64,000 bases of DNA from NCBI RefSeq assembly GCF_016860525.1, contig NZ_BNEA01000007.1:62001-126000 (forward strand), read 5' to 3'. Positions 1 through 9,956 of the stretch are shown one piece after another. The notes beneath the pieces are model-generated. The model ran no database searches. It saw only the letters and a list, made by a program, of their open reading frames with translations, and was not told where the DNA came from. Numbering within the stretch: position 1 is the stretch's first letter; every line of letters begins with the position of its first letter. A program made the translations under genes and the position numbers. The stretch is from Streptomyces rubradiris (lineage in GTDB: Bacteria; Actinomycetota; Actinomycetes; Streptomycetales; Streptomycetaceae).

Positions 1-224
1 GGAAGCCCGCGCCCAGGAGATGGTCATGTCCGTCCCCCGGGTCAACGGCACAACGACGGCCGCGTACCGCGTTCTCCTGAATGGCCAGTTGCGAGGATTC
101 TGCGAACGGCCCGCGAGTGATCACGTTTCGGCAGGTCGCCGTTCGCAGAAAACCTCTCACAACCAGGGCGTTGTGCCCAACGGTCCTGAGAGACTGCCTG
201 GTGGACCGTGGGCCCGGTCAGGCC

Positions 225-565
225 GTGAGTGCGGCGCAACGCACCGAATGCCCCAAGTGTGAAGCTCCGGCCGGGAGTCCGTGCCGCGCCCGGAGCGGGA
301 GATGCGCGACGAAGTACCACACACCGCCCGCTTCACCCTTGTCCCCGCACTCCGCGAAGAACTCGACGTTCCCGTACCCGACGACCGCGCCCCGGGACTG
401 ACCTGGACGCCGGGCCCGCCTGTCGAGGACGCCCCGCCGAGCGCCGCCGCGAAGCCGATCCGGATCGGTACGCCCGCTGCTGGACCGCCCAGCAGGAACC
501 CCAGTCCCGACTCGATGCGCCGAGTGCGAGCGTGTCTTCTCCGAGAAGATCGGATACGTGCCTCA
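225..565 (+). pseudogene. Serine recombinase (resolvase) N-terminal remnant
   Basis: The pieces match, in order, a Streptomyces resolvase with an N-terminal zinc-ribbon-like segment, but they lie in different frames. A GTG-started segment has CPKCEAPAGSPC, the next frame has ARFTLVPALREELDVPVP, then comes RYARCWTAQQEPQSRLDA, then CERVFSEKIGY. In the family the catalytic serine follows YARC; here that position is W, so activity would be lost even without the frameshifts. Nothing recognisable follows, and the end runs into the 3' end of the opposing TetR gene. The assignment rests on remembered family motifs. Confidence 0.55.
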
Positions 566-1150
566 GCCGTGGTCCCGCACCGCAGCGAGGCACTGGTCGT
601 AGAGGTCTGCCAGGTCGATCCGTCCGTCATGTCCGGCCCAGAGTTCGGTTGCCGTGTCGATACAGGCGAAGACCGTCGCGACGATCGCCTTGGCCTGCGT
701 GTCGGGAGCCGGGCGGCCGGAGCCGTTGCTCAGCCGCGCCCGGATGACGGGGACGAGTTCGGCCTGCCAGCGCAGTCGCTTCTCGATGTAGCGGGCATGC
801 AGCGAGGGCGTGTCGAAGACGAGGCGGGAGAGTTCCAGCGCGCGCTCAGGTGGGTGGTTGGCGGTCAGAATGACCTCGAATCCGGCGCGCAGGGCATCCC
901 AGGCGGACATCTCGGCCGGCTGCTGCTCGACGGTCCGTTTCAGCAGCTCGCCCAGCGCCTCCTGGTCGCCGCAGACCAGGTCCTCCTTGGTTCCGAAGTA
1001 GCGGAAGAGGGAGCGCTGCGAGATCCCCGCCTCCCGCGCGATCTGCGCGATCGTCGTCTGCTCGTAGCCCTGCTCGGCGAACAGGCGTACCGCCGTGTCC
1101 AGGATCGCCTGGACGGCGACCTGCCGCGAGCGCTCCCACAAGGTCGTCAT
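563..1150 (-). CDS. TetR/AcrR family transcriptional regulator
   Basis: A 195-residue one-component regulator. The N-terminal helix-turn-helix reads TTIAQIAREAGISQRSLFRYFGTKEDLV (residues about 32-60), a textbook TetR DNA-binding domain; the remainder is a helical ligand-binding domain. It is divergent from an SDR gene 82 bp away, and a perfect 17-bp palindrome lies between them, so it probably represses itself and the SDR. The ligand cannot be predicted. Confidence 0.9.
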   Translation of the reverse strand: MTTLWERSRQVAVQAILDTAVRLFAEQGYEQTTIAQIAREAGISQRSLFRYFGTKEDLVCGDQEALGELLKRTVEQQPAEMSAWDALRAGFEVILTANHPPERALELSRLVFDTPSLHARYIEKRLRWQAELVPVIRARLSNGSGRPAPDTQAKAIVATVFACIDTATELWAGHDGRIDLADLYDQCLAAVRDHG

Positions 1151-1187
1151 GGACGTCAGGATACGCCTCTAGACAGCGACCGCCTAC

Positions 1188-1204
1188 CTGGCATTAACTG
1201 CCAG
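1188..1204. promoter_or_regulatory. Candidate TetR operator
   Basis: Perfect inverted repeat CTGGCA-N5-TGCCAG midway between the divergent TetR and SDR genes. Size, symmetry and position fit the operator of the adjacent TetR protein. No footprint is implied. Confidence 0.5.
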
Positions 1205-1232
1205 AAAGGCAGCGACTGAAAGAAGGATGACC

Positions 1233-2036
1233 ATGCCGGCCGTCGACTACCACGGACACACCACTCTCATCACCGGGGCCAGCGCGGGCCTCGGCGCCGA
1301 GTTCGCCCGCCAGCTCGCCGCCCGCGGCTCCGACCTGGTGCTGGTCGCCCGCCGCAGGGAACGCCTGGAGAAGCTGGCCACCGAGCTGCGCGAACAGCAT
1401 CGGATCCAGGTGCACGTGGTGGAGATGGACCTGGCCACGGACCACCCCGGGCAGGCGCTGGCCGAGCAGGTGGACCAGCTCGGCCTGCACGTCACAAGCC
1501 TGATCAACAACGCCGGGTTCGCCACCTTCGGCCCTTTCCACCAGGCGGACCCGGACCGGCTGCGCCGGGAGATCGCGGTCGACGTGACCGCGGTCGCCGA
1601 CATCAGCCGTGCCTTCATCGACCAACTGCGTACCGCGGGCCGCGGAGTACTGGTCAACGTGGCGAGCATGGCCGCCTACCAGCCCAACCCGCGCATGGCG
1701 CTCTACGGGGCGACCAAGGCGTTCGTCCTCAGCCTCACCGAAGCGCTGTGGGAGGAGTCGCGCGGCACCGGTCTGCGGGTGCTGGCCCTGTCCCCCGGCG
1801 CGACCCGGACCGAGTTCTTCGATGTCGTGGGCACCCCACAGGCCGCCGGAGGGACCAGGCTCGCCTCGCCCGTCGACGTCGTCCGCACCGCGCTGGCCGC
1901 CCTGGACCGCAGGAACCCGCCACCCAGCGTCATCGCAGGCCGCATGAACCGGGTGATGGCCTTCCTCGCCCGACGCCTGGCCACCCGGCGCCAGGTCATC
2001 CGGGCCATCGGCCGGCTCACCGCCGAGGGGGCATGA
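1233..2036 (+). CDS. SDR family NAD(P)-dependent oxidoreductase
   Basis: Classical short-chain dehydrogenase of about 267 residues. It has the cofactor motif TGASAGLGAEFA near the N-terminus, NNAG, a catalytic Ser in NVASMAAY and the YGATK active-site Tyr/Lys pair. The ATG at 1233 is preferred over the in-frame ATG at 1227 because AAGAAGG ends 6 bp before 1233 but directly abuts 1227. It is divergently paired with a TetR gene and likely controlled by it. The substrate is unknown; the sequence before the active site (PNPRM) resembles the DltE/YqjQ-like SDR group. Confidence 0.88.
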   Translation: MPAVDYHGHTTLITGASAGLGAEFARQLAARGSDLVLVARRRERLEKLATELREQHRIQVHVVEMDLATDHPGQALAEQVDQLGLHVTSLINNAGFATFGPFHQADPDRLRREIAVDVTAVADISRAFIDQLRTAGRGVLVNVASMAAYQPNPRMALYGATKAFVLSLTEALWEESRGTGLRVLALSPGATRTEFFDVVGTPQAAGGTRLASPVDVVRTALAALDRRNPPPSVIAGRMNRVMAFLARRLATRRQVIRAIGRLTAEGA

Positions 2037-2222
2037 CGACGGGCGGAAAGGCCGTAGTGACTCCCGAACTCATGCCGGCCATCTCCGTTCCTGTGGCGTT
2101 CCCGTTCCGACGGCGACACACGCCGGTCGGACGGGTGGACAAGACAGTGACGGCGCTTGCGGACCAAGCGAGCCTGTAAGGTCAGATACGTTCGTCTGTG
2201 GCGATCGCTCGTTGGTCAGGCC

Positions 2223-3040
2223 ATGGGGCGGGGTACGTGGAGTCGGATTGTTCCGGACGGGCTGTAGGAGATCGCGAAGCCGCTGATCCCACCGTCGAAG
2301 GTGCGACCTCAGGGCGGGGGAACGCGGGACACCCCTGATGAGACGCTTTTCGCGGCCATCATCTACGTCCTGGCCAGCGGGTGCGCCTGGCGTCAACTTC
2401 CGCCCTGCTTCGGGGTATCGAAGTCGACCGCCCACCGCCGGCTCCTGATCTGGTCGAGAGCGGGAGTCTGGGGCCGGCTCCACGAAGCCGTGCTGCACCG
2501 CCTGGACGACGCCGGGCTCCTGGACGTCTCCCGTGTCGTCCTCGACACCGCCCACTTCAGGGCCAAAAAGGGGGTGAACACACAGGTCCGAGCCCCGTGG
2601 ACCGGGGCAAGCCGGGTGCCAAGATGCACATCCTGTCGGACGCGAACGGACTGCCCCTTCTCGTCGGCGTCTCGGCCGGCAACACCCACGACAGCGAAGG
2701 ACTGAAGCCCATGGTCGAGGGTCACCAAACGAGAAACGACCCCCACCGCGGCCGCCACTTCAAGCCCCAGCGCCTGCACGCCGACAAAGCCTACGATCGC
2801 GCCTACCTGCGGAAATGGTTACGCGGCAAGCGCATCGGAGCCCGGATCGCACGCAAAGGAATCGATTCCAGCCAACGATTGGGCCGCCGCCGCTGCGTGA
2901 TCGAACGCACCATGTCGTGGCTGTCCGGCTACCGCCGACTCAGCCCACGCTACGAACGCAATCCCCGCAACTACCTGGCCTTTCTCGGTCTCGCCGCCGC
3001 CATCTGCTGCTTCAAACGACTTGTCCGCCTCACCACATAG
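2223..3040 (+). pseudogene. IS5-family (IS427-type) transposase, two-frame, with premature stop
   Basis: The first frame encodes the N-terminal half (IYVLASGCAWRQLPPCFGVSKSTAHRRL, then DTAHFRAKKG) and the -1 frame the DDE half (GAKMHILSDANGLPLLVG, ADKAYD, RCVIERTMSWLSGYRRL). The junction is the slippery run CCAAAAAGGGGG near 2562, which fits the programmed -1 shift known in IS427-like elements. Reading from ATG 2223, codon 15 is TAG where the family has Trp (L-W-E-I), so the usual start is blocked. No clear left inverted repeat was found. The right end probably lies near 3050, where an unrelated gene fragment resumes. Confidence 0.7.
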
Positions 3041-3050
3041 GACACGGTCT

Positions 3051-3310
3051 AAGTCGCCGGACAGTCGGGTGCCCATGACGACCGCGCGCAGCACGGCGAT
3101 GGCCAATGCGCCCTCCAGGACCAGGAGCAGGCTGGCGGCCAGACGGGTCGGCAGCGTGGCGCGCGGCCGCGCCCCGGCCGCCTCCAGGGCGACCAAGACC
3201 GCTCTCTGGGCGGCGATGCCGCCCAGGATGCTGCCCACTGCGAGGGCGAGCTGACCGGCTATGGCGGCGCTGACCATGATGCGAAAGATGGTACTGGCCG
3301 TCACCGGGAC
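3051..3310 (-). pseudogene. Membrane protein fragment cut by the IS element
   Basis: On the minus strand an open stretch encodes two hydrophobic segments (AAIAGQLALAVGSILGGIAA and RLAASLLLVLEGALAIAVLRAVV), ending in MGTRLSGDLD exactly where the transposase-side sequence begins. This looks like the truncated end of an integral membrane protein. The family is not identified. Confidence 0.35.
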
Positions 3311-3584
3311 CGACGGCCTGGAGGGCGCCGAGCCGGGCAGGGCGCTGGCGGAGTACGGGCAGAACCTCACCCCGGATCTGCTCGGTGTGGCATCGGGCCT
3401 GACGTCCGGGTGGGCTGTGAGCGCGGGCGAGGACATCCGGGCGGCGACCGGTCGCCTCGCCCGCCACGTCCTGCGGGCACTTCTGTCGTTCACCCAAGTC
3501 GACGCCCCGGAGGGAGTGCGGGTCGACCCTGCTCGCGCATCTGCGCGCGGATGCCCTCGCCTATTTCTGACCATCCCCGCCAGC

Positions 3585-3700
3585 CGTGCCCCGGTCTTCG
3601 GCCACGACGGGCCCGGAGATGTCCTGCCCGGCAAAGTCACCACAGCCAGGCAGTGGAATTGCGCATCCAGGACAGGACGCGGGCATCGCGGCGTGCCGTC
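3585..3700. repeat. Dispersed repeat, short copy C
   Basis: Shares runs such as GTCACCACAGCCAGG and GGGCATCGCGGCG, in the same order, with sequences near 5,115-5,225 and 21,235-21,305. It corresponds to the outer end of the longer duplicated segments described there. Confidence 0.55.
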
Positions 3701-3834
3701 GACCGCGATCCGTCGCTCCGGCGGTCTGCTCCGGCTGGTCCTCGGACGGGGTCTTGCGCGCACTGGCTGAGATCGGCACCGCGCCCCCGTGGGTCACCCA
3801 CCGCGGGAGGCGGCGGGGTGACGCCGCCGCCCTT

Positions 3835-4374
3835 TCAGTTGGTGCGGTCGGCGAAGCCCCGGGGCAGGTCCTGGGGGCCCACCGCGACAACGCTCTCGTC
3901 GTTCTCGCCGACGTACTCGAACAGGGTGATGCGGGCGAACTCCGGGACGACGTATATCGGGTAGGTGGGGCCGGCGTCCCGGTAGGCGCGCATCTCCTCC
4001 AGGTGGTCGTTCTGGTAGAGCACCGTCTTGCCGCCGTCCTGCTCGATCCACTGCGGGAAGAAGATGGTGCCGTGCAGGACTCGTCGGCGGGGCAGCACGT
4101 TGACGACGACCGAGGTGCCGGTCGGTTCATTCCAGGACACCTTGTAGACGTCGTCGGCGAGCCGCACCAGGTCGACCTCCTGGTCCTTCACCCAGCGGCC
4201 GCCGACCATCCCGGAGTGGATGCGGTAGTCGATGGTCGTGGCGTTCTTGACGTACATCTCGTACTGCCAGCCGTTGGCGTACGTGTAGATGAACCGGTGC
4301 CCGACGATACCGGCCAGATCCTGCGGCGGGACGGGGTTCTCGACGGTCGTCGGGGTGTCGTACACGGTGGTCAT
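3835..4374 (-). CDS. padC: Phenolic acid decarboxylase
   Basis: Non-oxidative decarboxylase of hydroxycinnamic acids (ferulate and p-coumarate to vinyl phenols). The 179-residue protein carries the family signature throughout: [63 protein letters not shown], and a C-terminal [22 protein letters not shown]. The length is normal for the family. ATG 4374 has AAGGAG 7 bp upstream. It is divergent from a MarR gene with a perfect palindrome between them, the usual layout for phenolic-acid-responsive regulation. Confidence 0.93.
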   Translation of the reverse strand: MTTVYDTPTTVENPVPPQDLAGIVGHRFIYTYANGWQYEMYVKNATTIDYRIHSGMVGGRWVKDQEVDLVRLADDVYKVSWNEPTGTSVVVNVLPRRRVLHGTIFFPQWIEQDGGKTVLYQNDHLEEMRAYRDAGPTYPIYVVPEFARITLFEYVGENDESVVAVGPQDLPRGFADRTN

Positions 4375-4460
4375 GGTGGTGCTCCTTGCTGTGCTGTGAG
4401 CGGTCACCGACGGCGTGGGGTCCGGCCGGTTCGGTGCGCCCGCTCCACACACCACTGTGC

Positions 4461-4477
4461 CACAAAATATATTTGTG
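4461..4477. promoter_or_regulatory. Candidate MarR operator
   Basis: Perfect AT-rich palindrome CACAAAATATATTTGTG in the padC-marR divergent region, 35 bp before the marR start. It is the most AT-rich stretch nearby, and its symmetry is typical of a MarR dimer site. Confidence 0.6.
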
Positions 4478-4511
4478 ACAAAACTTTATCTTCGCAGTCC
4501 ACAATGGTGGC

Positions 4512-5045
4512 ATGCGTAACACAGACAGAGCGGCGGACGAGACGGGCGACCGCGGTGCACCCGGCACGCCCGAGGCGGCGCGCGTCGCGGCCGGACTGGG
4601 CGGGCTTCTGGGGCCGCTGCGGCGCGCGGTCCTGCGCGCCACCCGCAACGCCGAGGGATTGCCCGACCTGCCGGAGGCGCAGATCGAATTGCTGCGGGCC
4701 CTGTCCTCCTCGCCCGAGGGTCTCAGCCCCGGTACGGCAGCCGCGCGTGTGCGGGTGGCACCGTCCACCGTGAGCAACCTGGTGCGGGCGATGTCCGCGG
4801 CCCGGCTGGTGGAACGGGTCCGGCCCGAGCACGACCAACGGACCGTGGTGCTCACCGCGTCACAGGAGGCCCTTCACCTACTGAAGCGCTATGACCGGGC
4901 CAGCACTGCGGCGCTCACCCGCGTCGTGGAGGAACTGTCCGACGCCGACCGGGCGGCGCTGCACCAGGCGCTGCCGGCTCTGGACCGGCTGGTCACCGCA
5001 CTGGAGACCGGCGACGGCACCCGTCCGGACTCGATCAGCCCCTGA
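4512..5045 (+). CDS. MarR family transcriptional regulator
   Basis: 177 residues with a winged helix-turn-helix: LSPGTAAARVRVAPSTVSNLVRAMSAARLVERVRPEHDQRTVVLTAS (residues about 76-122) contains the recognition helix and the DxR wing. An N-terminal helix and a C-terminal helix provide dimerisation. Divergent from the phenolic acid decarboxylase, it is the likely repressor of that gene, released by phenolic acids in characterised relatives. Confidence 0.9.
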   Translation: MRNTDRAADETGDRGAPGTPEAARVAAGLGGLLGPLRRAVLRATRNAEGLPDLPEAQIELLRALSSSPEGLSPGTAAARVRVAPSTVSNLVRAMSAARLVERVRPEHDQRTVVLTASQEALHLLKRYDRASTAALTRVVEELSDADRAALHQALPALDRLVTALETGDGTRPDSISP

Positions 5046-5109
5046 TCGGAGTACGAACACCCCGTCGAGCGCGACCCTGAACAGGCTCCGAGCTGAACAC
5101 CCCGGCCGG

Positions 5110-6010
5110 CCGCGCGCCGGTCTTCGGCCACGACGGACCCGGAGGACATCCGCCCGGCATCGTCACCACAGCCAGGGGCTCGATGCCGCACCCGGGACAG
5201 GGCACGGGCATCGCGGCGCTCGGCAGCGCTACCGATCCGGTTCCGCCGGCCCCGGCGGCAAGGCGACACCGTCCAGCGGCCTTCAGCCGCCCCCGCTGCC
5301 TGCGCAGCGCTGCCTTCTTCGCCGCCTTCGACTTCGGCTTGCGGGGCCGCTTTTGAACCGGCTGCCACCCCCGAGGATCACCGGCCCCGGGGGCCTGGGG
5401 CTTGTCGAGCGCGGCGACGGCTTCAAGCGTCCGACGGGTCTGCTCCACCGTGACGACGCCGGTCCCCTGCTCCGGGACGCGGCCGGCCTTCAGGCCGATA
5501 CGGGACGGCCGCGGGCGCGGCCTTCGAGGCAGTAGGCACGGCGACGGGATGCGGCCGGGCACGGCAGCCCAGTCGGTCCGCGCTGCGTCGGCGGCGAGGC
5601 GGGCCCGCTCGTACGGGCGGGGCGGTCCGGTTGCGGTCAGCGGGCGCAGCACGGCCTGGTCCTCGGTGCGGCGCGGGTAGAGGGCGGGCAGGTCGGCGGT
5701 CATCATCCGGCGGCCGGCCGGGTGTAGTCGTCGACGGCCGTCTGCACGATCTGTTCGTCCAGGCCGGGTTGGTGTGGCTGGCCGCGCAGAACGTAGGAGA
5801 GGTGGCGGCGGGCGGCGAGCAGGTGGTGGCGTAACGCGCCGCGCATCACGTGGACCACGGCGACGACATCGACGGCGGCCGGCGCGGTGTCGACCACCGG
5901 CCGGACACCCGCCCACACGGCCGTGGCCGCCGCCCGCGCACGCTCGGCCAGCCGGTAAACGGTGCCGGCGCCGAACGCCCGGATCGCGGAGTCCCTCCTC
6001 TCCCCGGATC
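5110..6010 (-). pseudogene. Degraded conjugation-element tail, copy A
   Basis: Minus-strand pieces in changing frames: AIRAFGAGTVYRLAERARA, then HHLLAARRHLSYVLRGQPHQ, GLDEQIVQTAVDDYTRP, directly followed by a small ORF starting MTADLPALYPRRTEDQAVLRPLT and containing VEQTRRTLEAVAALD and a Lys/Arg-rich stretch. The same order recurs at 21,230-22,240. The first part resembles the C-terminal tail of Streptomyces MobF/TrwC-like relaxases as I remember them; this is not certain. The reading frame is broken several times. Confidence 0.45.
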
Positions 6011-6039
6011 ACCGTCGAATCCACCGTTATCGCCCGGGA

Positions 6040-6371
6040 GACCTGGCGGTTCCCGGCTCCGCATTGGCCTTCGCCGACGACAAAAGCGAGGCCCGGCGCT
6101 TCGTCCGGGCCCGGCGGTGACACGACCCCCACGGACTGCCCCGCTTCTTCTTCGTCTCCCCCACCGAACCCCGACCCTTCTTCGTCGTCGACTTCGGCAG
6201 CCCCGTCTACGTCAACATCCTCGCCAAGGCCGTCCGTCGGCTCACGCACAAGGCCCCGACGCCCGCCTCACCATCACCAAGATGCTCCCCACCCCCGCAC
6301 AGACCTGGCTCACCGACGACCAAGACCACCGCTACACCTCCGAACTCCACCTCGTCGCCGTGACGGACTGA
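6040..6371 (+). pseudogene. Conserved accessory protein fragment
   Basis: Plus-strand pieces give a plausible protein only across frames: GLPRFFFVSPTEPRPFFVVDFGSPVYVNILAKAVRRL, then ARLTITKMLPTPAQTWLTDDQDHRYTSELHLVAV and a stop. The second part is a clean open frame. The type of gene is seen in Streptomyces mobile regions but I assign no function. It is broken by at least two shifts. Confidence 0.35.
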
Positions 6372-6616
6372 ACCCGCGGCACGGCCGCGCCCCGAGTCGT
6401 ACGAGACGGCGGCGCCGGACCGTACCTGACCGCTGAACAACGTTGCACCGGGCCGGTCCCCTCTCCCGGGGCCCGGCCCCGGTCGCGCGCGGCGCCGAGC
6501 GGACGGGTGCCCGGGGTCGCCCGTGTGGACGACACCGGGATGCAGTAGCCGCCCAGTTCCGTACGGTCGTGTGCAGGGCCGGAACACCCTCCGGCCCGGC
6601 CATGAGGAGGCGCGCC

Positions 6617-6925
6617 ATGCGTCGCATCAGCTCGACACTCACCGTACTCGCGGCCGCCGGACTGCTCGCGCTCACCGTTCCCGGCCCGGCGTCCGCCACG
6701 AACGGATTCCTCCGTATCGGCGGAGTCGTCCACAACCACCCGCTGGGCTGCTACGAGGTCGTACAACTGTCCACCGTACTCAACTTCACGGACGTTCCCG
6801 TCCGCATCCACAATGTCCCGGGGTGCCAGGGCAGCGTCGTCCAGATCCTTCCCCCGGGACTGGCGGCGCAGGTGCCCGGGACACACAGCATCCTCGTCGA
6901 AGACCCGCTCGGCCCCGTGGGGTGA
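6617..6925 (+). CDS. Small secreted protein of unknown function
   Basis: 102 residues. The N-terminus MRRISSTLTVLAAAGLLALTV followed by PGPASA is a classic Sec signal peptide with likely cleavage after ASA (about residue 27). The mature part is about 75 residues with two cysteines (GCYEV, PGCQG) that could form a disulphide. ATG 6617 has GAGGAGG 6 bp upstream, which decides the start over the ATG at 6602. No family recognised; it stands alone between eroded genes. Confidence 0.7.
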   Translation: MRRISSTLTVLAAAGLLALTVPGPASATNGFLRIGGVVHNHPLGCYEVVQLSTVLNFTDVPVRIHNVPGCQGSVVQILPPGLAAQVPGTHSILVEDPLGPVG

Positions 6926-7164
6926 CATGCACGGCTGACGGCGCCCTCCGCCCCAGCATCGTCGACGACGCCGGTGACGGCCTTGGCGAGCCGGCCGAGG
7001 TACGGCGGCAGCGCGGCCCGGCCGATCGCGCCGTTGCCGGTGAGCGGGAGGGCGGCCAGCCCCACCCAGACACCGGGCACCAGTCAGCCGGGCACCCGCC
7101 GCCGAAGCCGCGCGGGCAGCGCGGCGACCTCGAGCGGACTGTTCCCGAGCTCCAGGACACCTGG

Positions 7165-7628
7165 CCTGGAACGGGCCTGCGCCGCGGTGATACTCGACTC
7201 GATGGTCACCGGGCAGCCCAAAGCGCTGCCGGAGCGCTGGGTGATCTCGGCCCAACGTGGCCGCCGCGCTCGCGGCGGCCACGTTGGGCTCGTCCGTCTC
7301 CGGCACCGGCGTCTCCCTGGTCTGCTGCCGTGTGACCGGCTTCGAGAACCTCGCCTACCTCAAGGCCGTTGTGATCGACCTGGTCGGGGTCCCCGTGTCC
7401 GACCTCGACGACGCTCGGGCGGAAGCCTTTACCGCCCGCTGCCGCGAGCACTGGCCCGACCTGAAGTCCGAGGTCGCCCCCAGCGTCGAGGAGACGCTCT
7501 CCGCCCACCGGCTGGTCTGCCTGGCGACCACCACCGTCGCCCCGCACCCGACCACCGACGCCTGCCGACGCGGCACCCTGGTCCTGCACGTGTCGCGCCG
7601 CGACCTCACGCCGGGGAGAGGGCCTTGA
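7165..7628 (+). pseudogene. Ornithine cyclodeaminase / SbnB-like remnant
   Basis: Frame one gives AAVILDSMVTGQPKALPERWVISAQR; after about 7,260 another frame gives AAALAAATLGSSVSGTGVSL, then DLDDARAEAFTARCREHWPDLKSEVAPSVEETLSAHRLVCLATTTVAPH and GTLVLHVSRRDLTPG. These are consecutive blocks of the OCD/mu-crystallin family, closest in feel to SbnB-type enzymes. The usual GxGxxN cofactor loop is degraded. The frame break coincides with a perfect hairpin at 7,250-7,289. The 3' end is fused to a truncated aldo/keto reductase. Confidence 0.55.
7250..7289. repeat. Perfect 19-bp inverted repeat with 2-nt loop
   Basis: GCCCAACGTGGCCGCCGCG, loop CT, then its exact reverse complement. It lies inside the cyclodeaminase remnant where the frame breaks. 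The right arm codes for part of the conserved AAATLG block, so the left arm looks like an inverted copy of it. Confidence 0.8.
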
Positions 7629-7653
7629 GGTCTCGGCGATCGGCTACGGCGCG

Positions 7654-8649
<996 letters not shown>

Positions 8650-9140
8650 GGCCCGGATCACCGAAGCCTTGCAATACCAGCCACGGCTAGAGTGCCCGAA
8701 GCCGTTGGAGCTCCGGTTCGGGCTCGACTTGAACAGACGCCTCGACTCGCACTTGACCGCCCGGGACGCCGACGCCGTGCCCGGGCCGCGCGCCCCGGAT
8801 GGTGGACCGGCGGCGGTGCGGGGGTGAGGAGCTGGGGCTCCGATCGCCTACGAACAATGTCTGGTCACCAGCACTCTCGCCGCATAACGGCACAAACAGG
8901 TGTCCACTTTACGGGAGAAGGTTCACGTGTCTTCGTGGGCCGCGACAACCTCCTGGTGCGAGCATCCTGACGCCGTCGCCGGCGAACTCGATGGCCGCCC
9001 ACGCAAAACGCTCGGCGGGGAAACCCCAGCCGGGCGTCTGCGTGAACTGCTCGCGGCCTGATCGACACGACCACGGGTTGCAGCGCCCCCCTGAAACCGC
9101 CGTGGTAGCGGGCCTTGCGCCCGTGGGATAGCGGACGAGC
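8650..9140. other. Intergenic, no supported gene
   Basis: No open frame here shows a recognisable domain, a good ribosome binding site or consistent codon bias. It separates the convergent AKR and SDR genes. Confidence 0.5.
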
Positions 9141-9887
9141 TCATAGCTGGGTTTCGCCGCCATCCACGGCCAGCTCGATGCCGGTGGTGTACGTGGCATC
9201 GAAGGCGAGGAATGCGGCCGCCTTGGCGAACTCTTCGACGGTGCCGTAGCGCTTCATGGGGTTGCTCGCGGTCCGCTCCGCCCTGAACTGGTCGGCGGCC
9301 TCTTCGGACAAGTTCATCGTTTCCAGGATCCCCGAGTCGATGGGACCCGGGCTGATCGCATTGACACGGATTCCCCGCGGAAGCAGCTCGCGGGAGAAGG
9401 TGCGGGCCATCGAGCGCAGCGCCGCCTTGCCGGCCGCATAGACGCTGGTGTCCACCATGCCGATGACGTTCGCGATCGAGGTGGTGAGGACGATGCCGGC
9501 GTTCGCGCTCAGCACCGGAGCGAGCTTCTGCACAGTGAAGAAGGCGCCCTTGACGTTGATCGCGAACAGCTCGTCGTACACGTCCTCGGTCGTCGACTCA
9601 AGGGGCGTGAGGGGTGAGATGCCGGCGTTGACGAACAAAGCCTCGATCGAGCCGAGCTCGCGCTTTACACGGCCGGCGAGCATATCCAGGTCGGACAGTG
9701 AGGCCACATCCGCCCGGACGGCCACAGCGTTCTTGCCGAGCCGCTCGCGTGCCGCGTCGAGCTTGGTCTGAGAACGGCCGGTGATCACCACGCGGGCTCC
9801 GCCTTACACCAGTAGCTCCGCCAGCGCGAGCCCCATGCCGCTGCTGCCACCCGTGATCACCACATTCTTGTCGCTGTACTCACCCAT
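9141..9887 (-). pseudogene. SDR oxidoreductase with in-frame stop at codon 28
   Basis: Read from ATG 9887 the protein begins MGEYSDKNVVITGGSSGMGLALAELLV, then TAA (9,806-9,804), then continues without a break as GGARVVITGRSQTKLDAARERLG to the C-terminal VDGGETQL. NAG, Ser in LTTSIAN and YAAGK are present, so the enzyme would be complete if the stop were a sense codon (for example CAA, one transition away). An internal GTG start after the stop would remove the nucleotide-binding loop. An imperfect palindrome GACATATCTGGATATCG at 9,924-9,940 lies upstream. Confidence 0.8.
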
Positions 9888-9956
9888 GCCGGGGTTGCTC
9901 CGTTCCATCATCAAAGACGTATCGACATATCTGGATATCGCTGTTCATGTAGCGAA

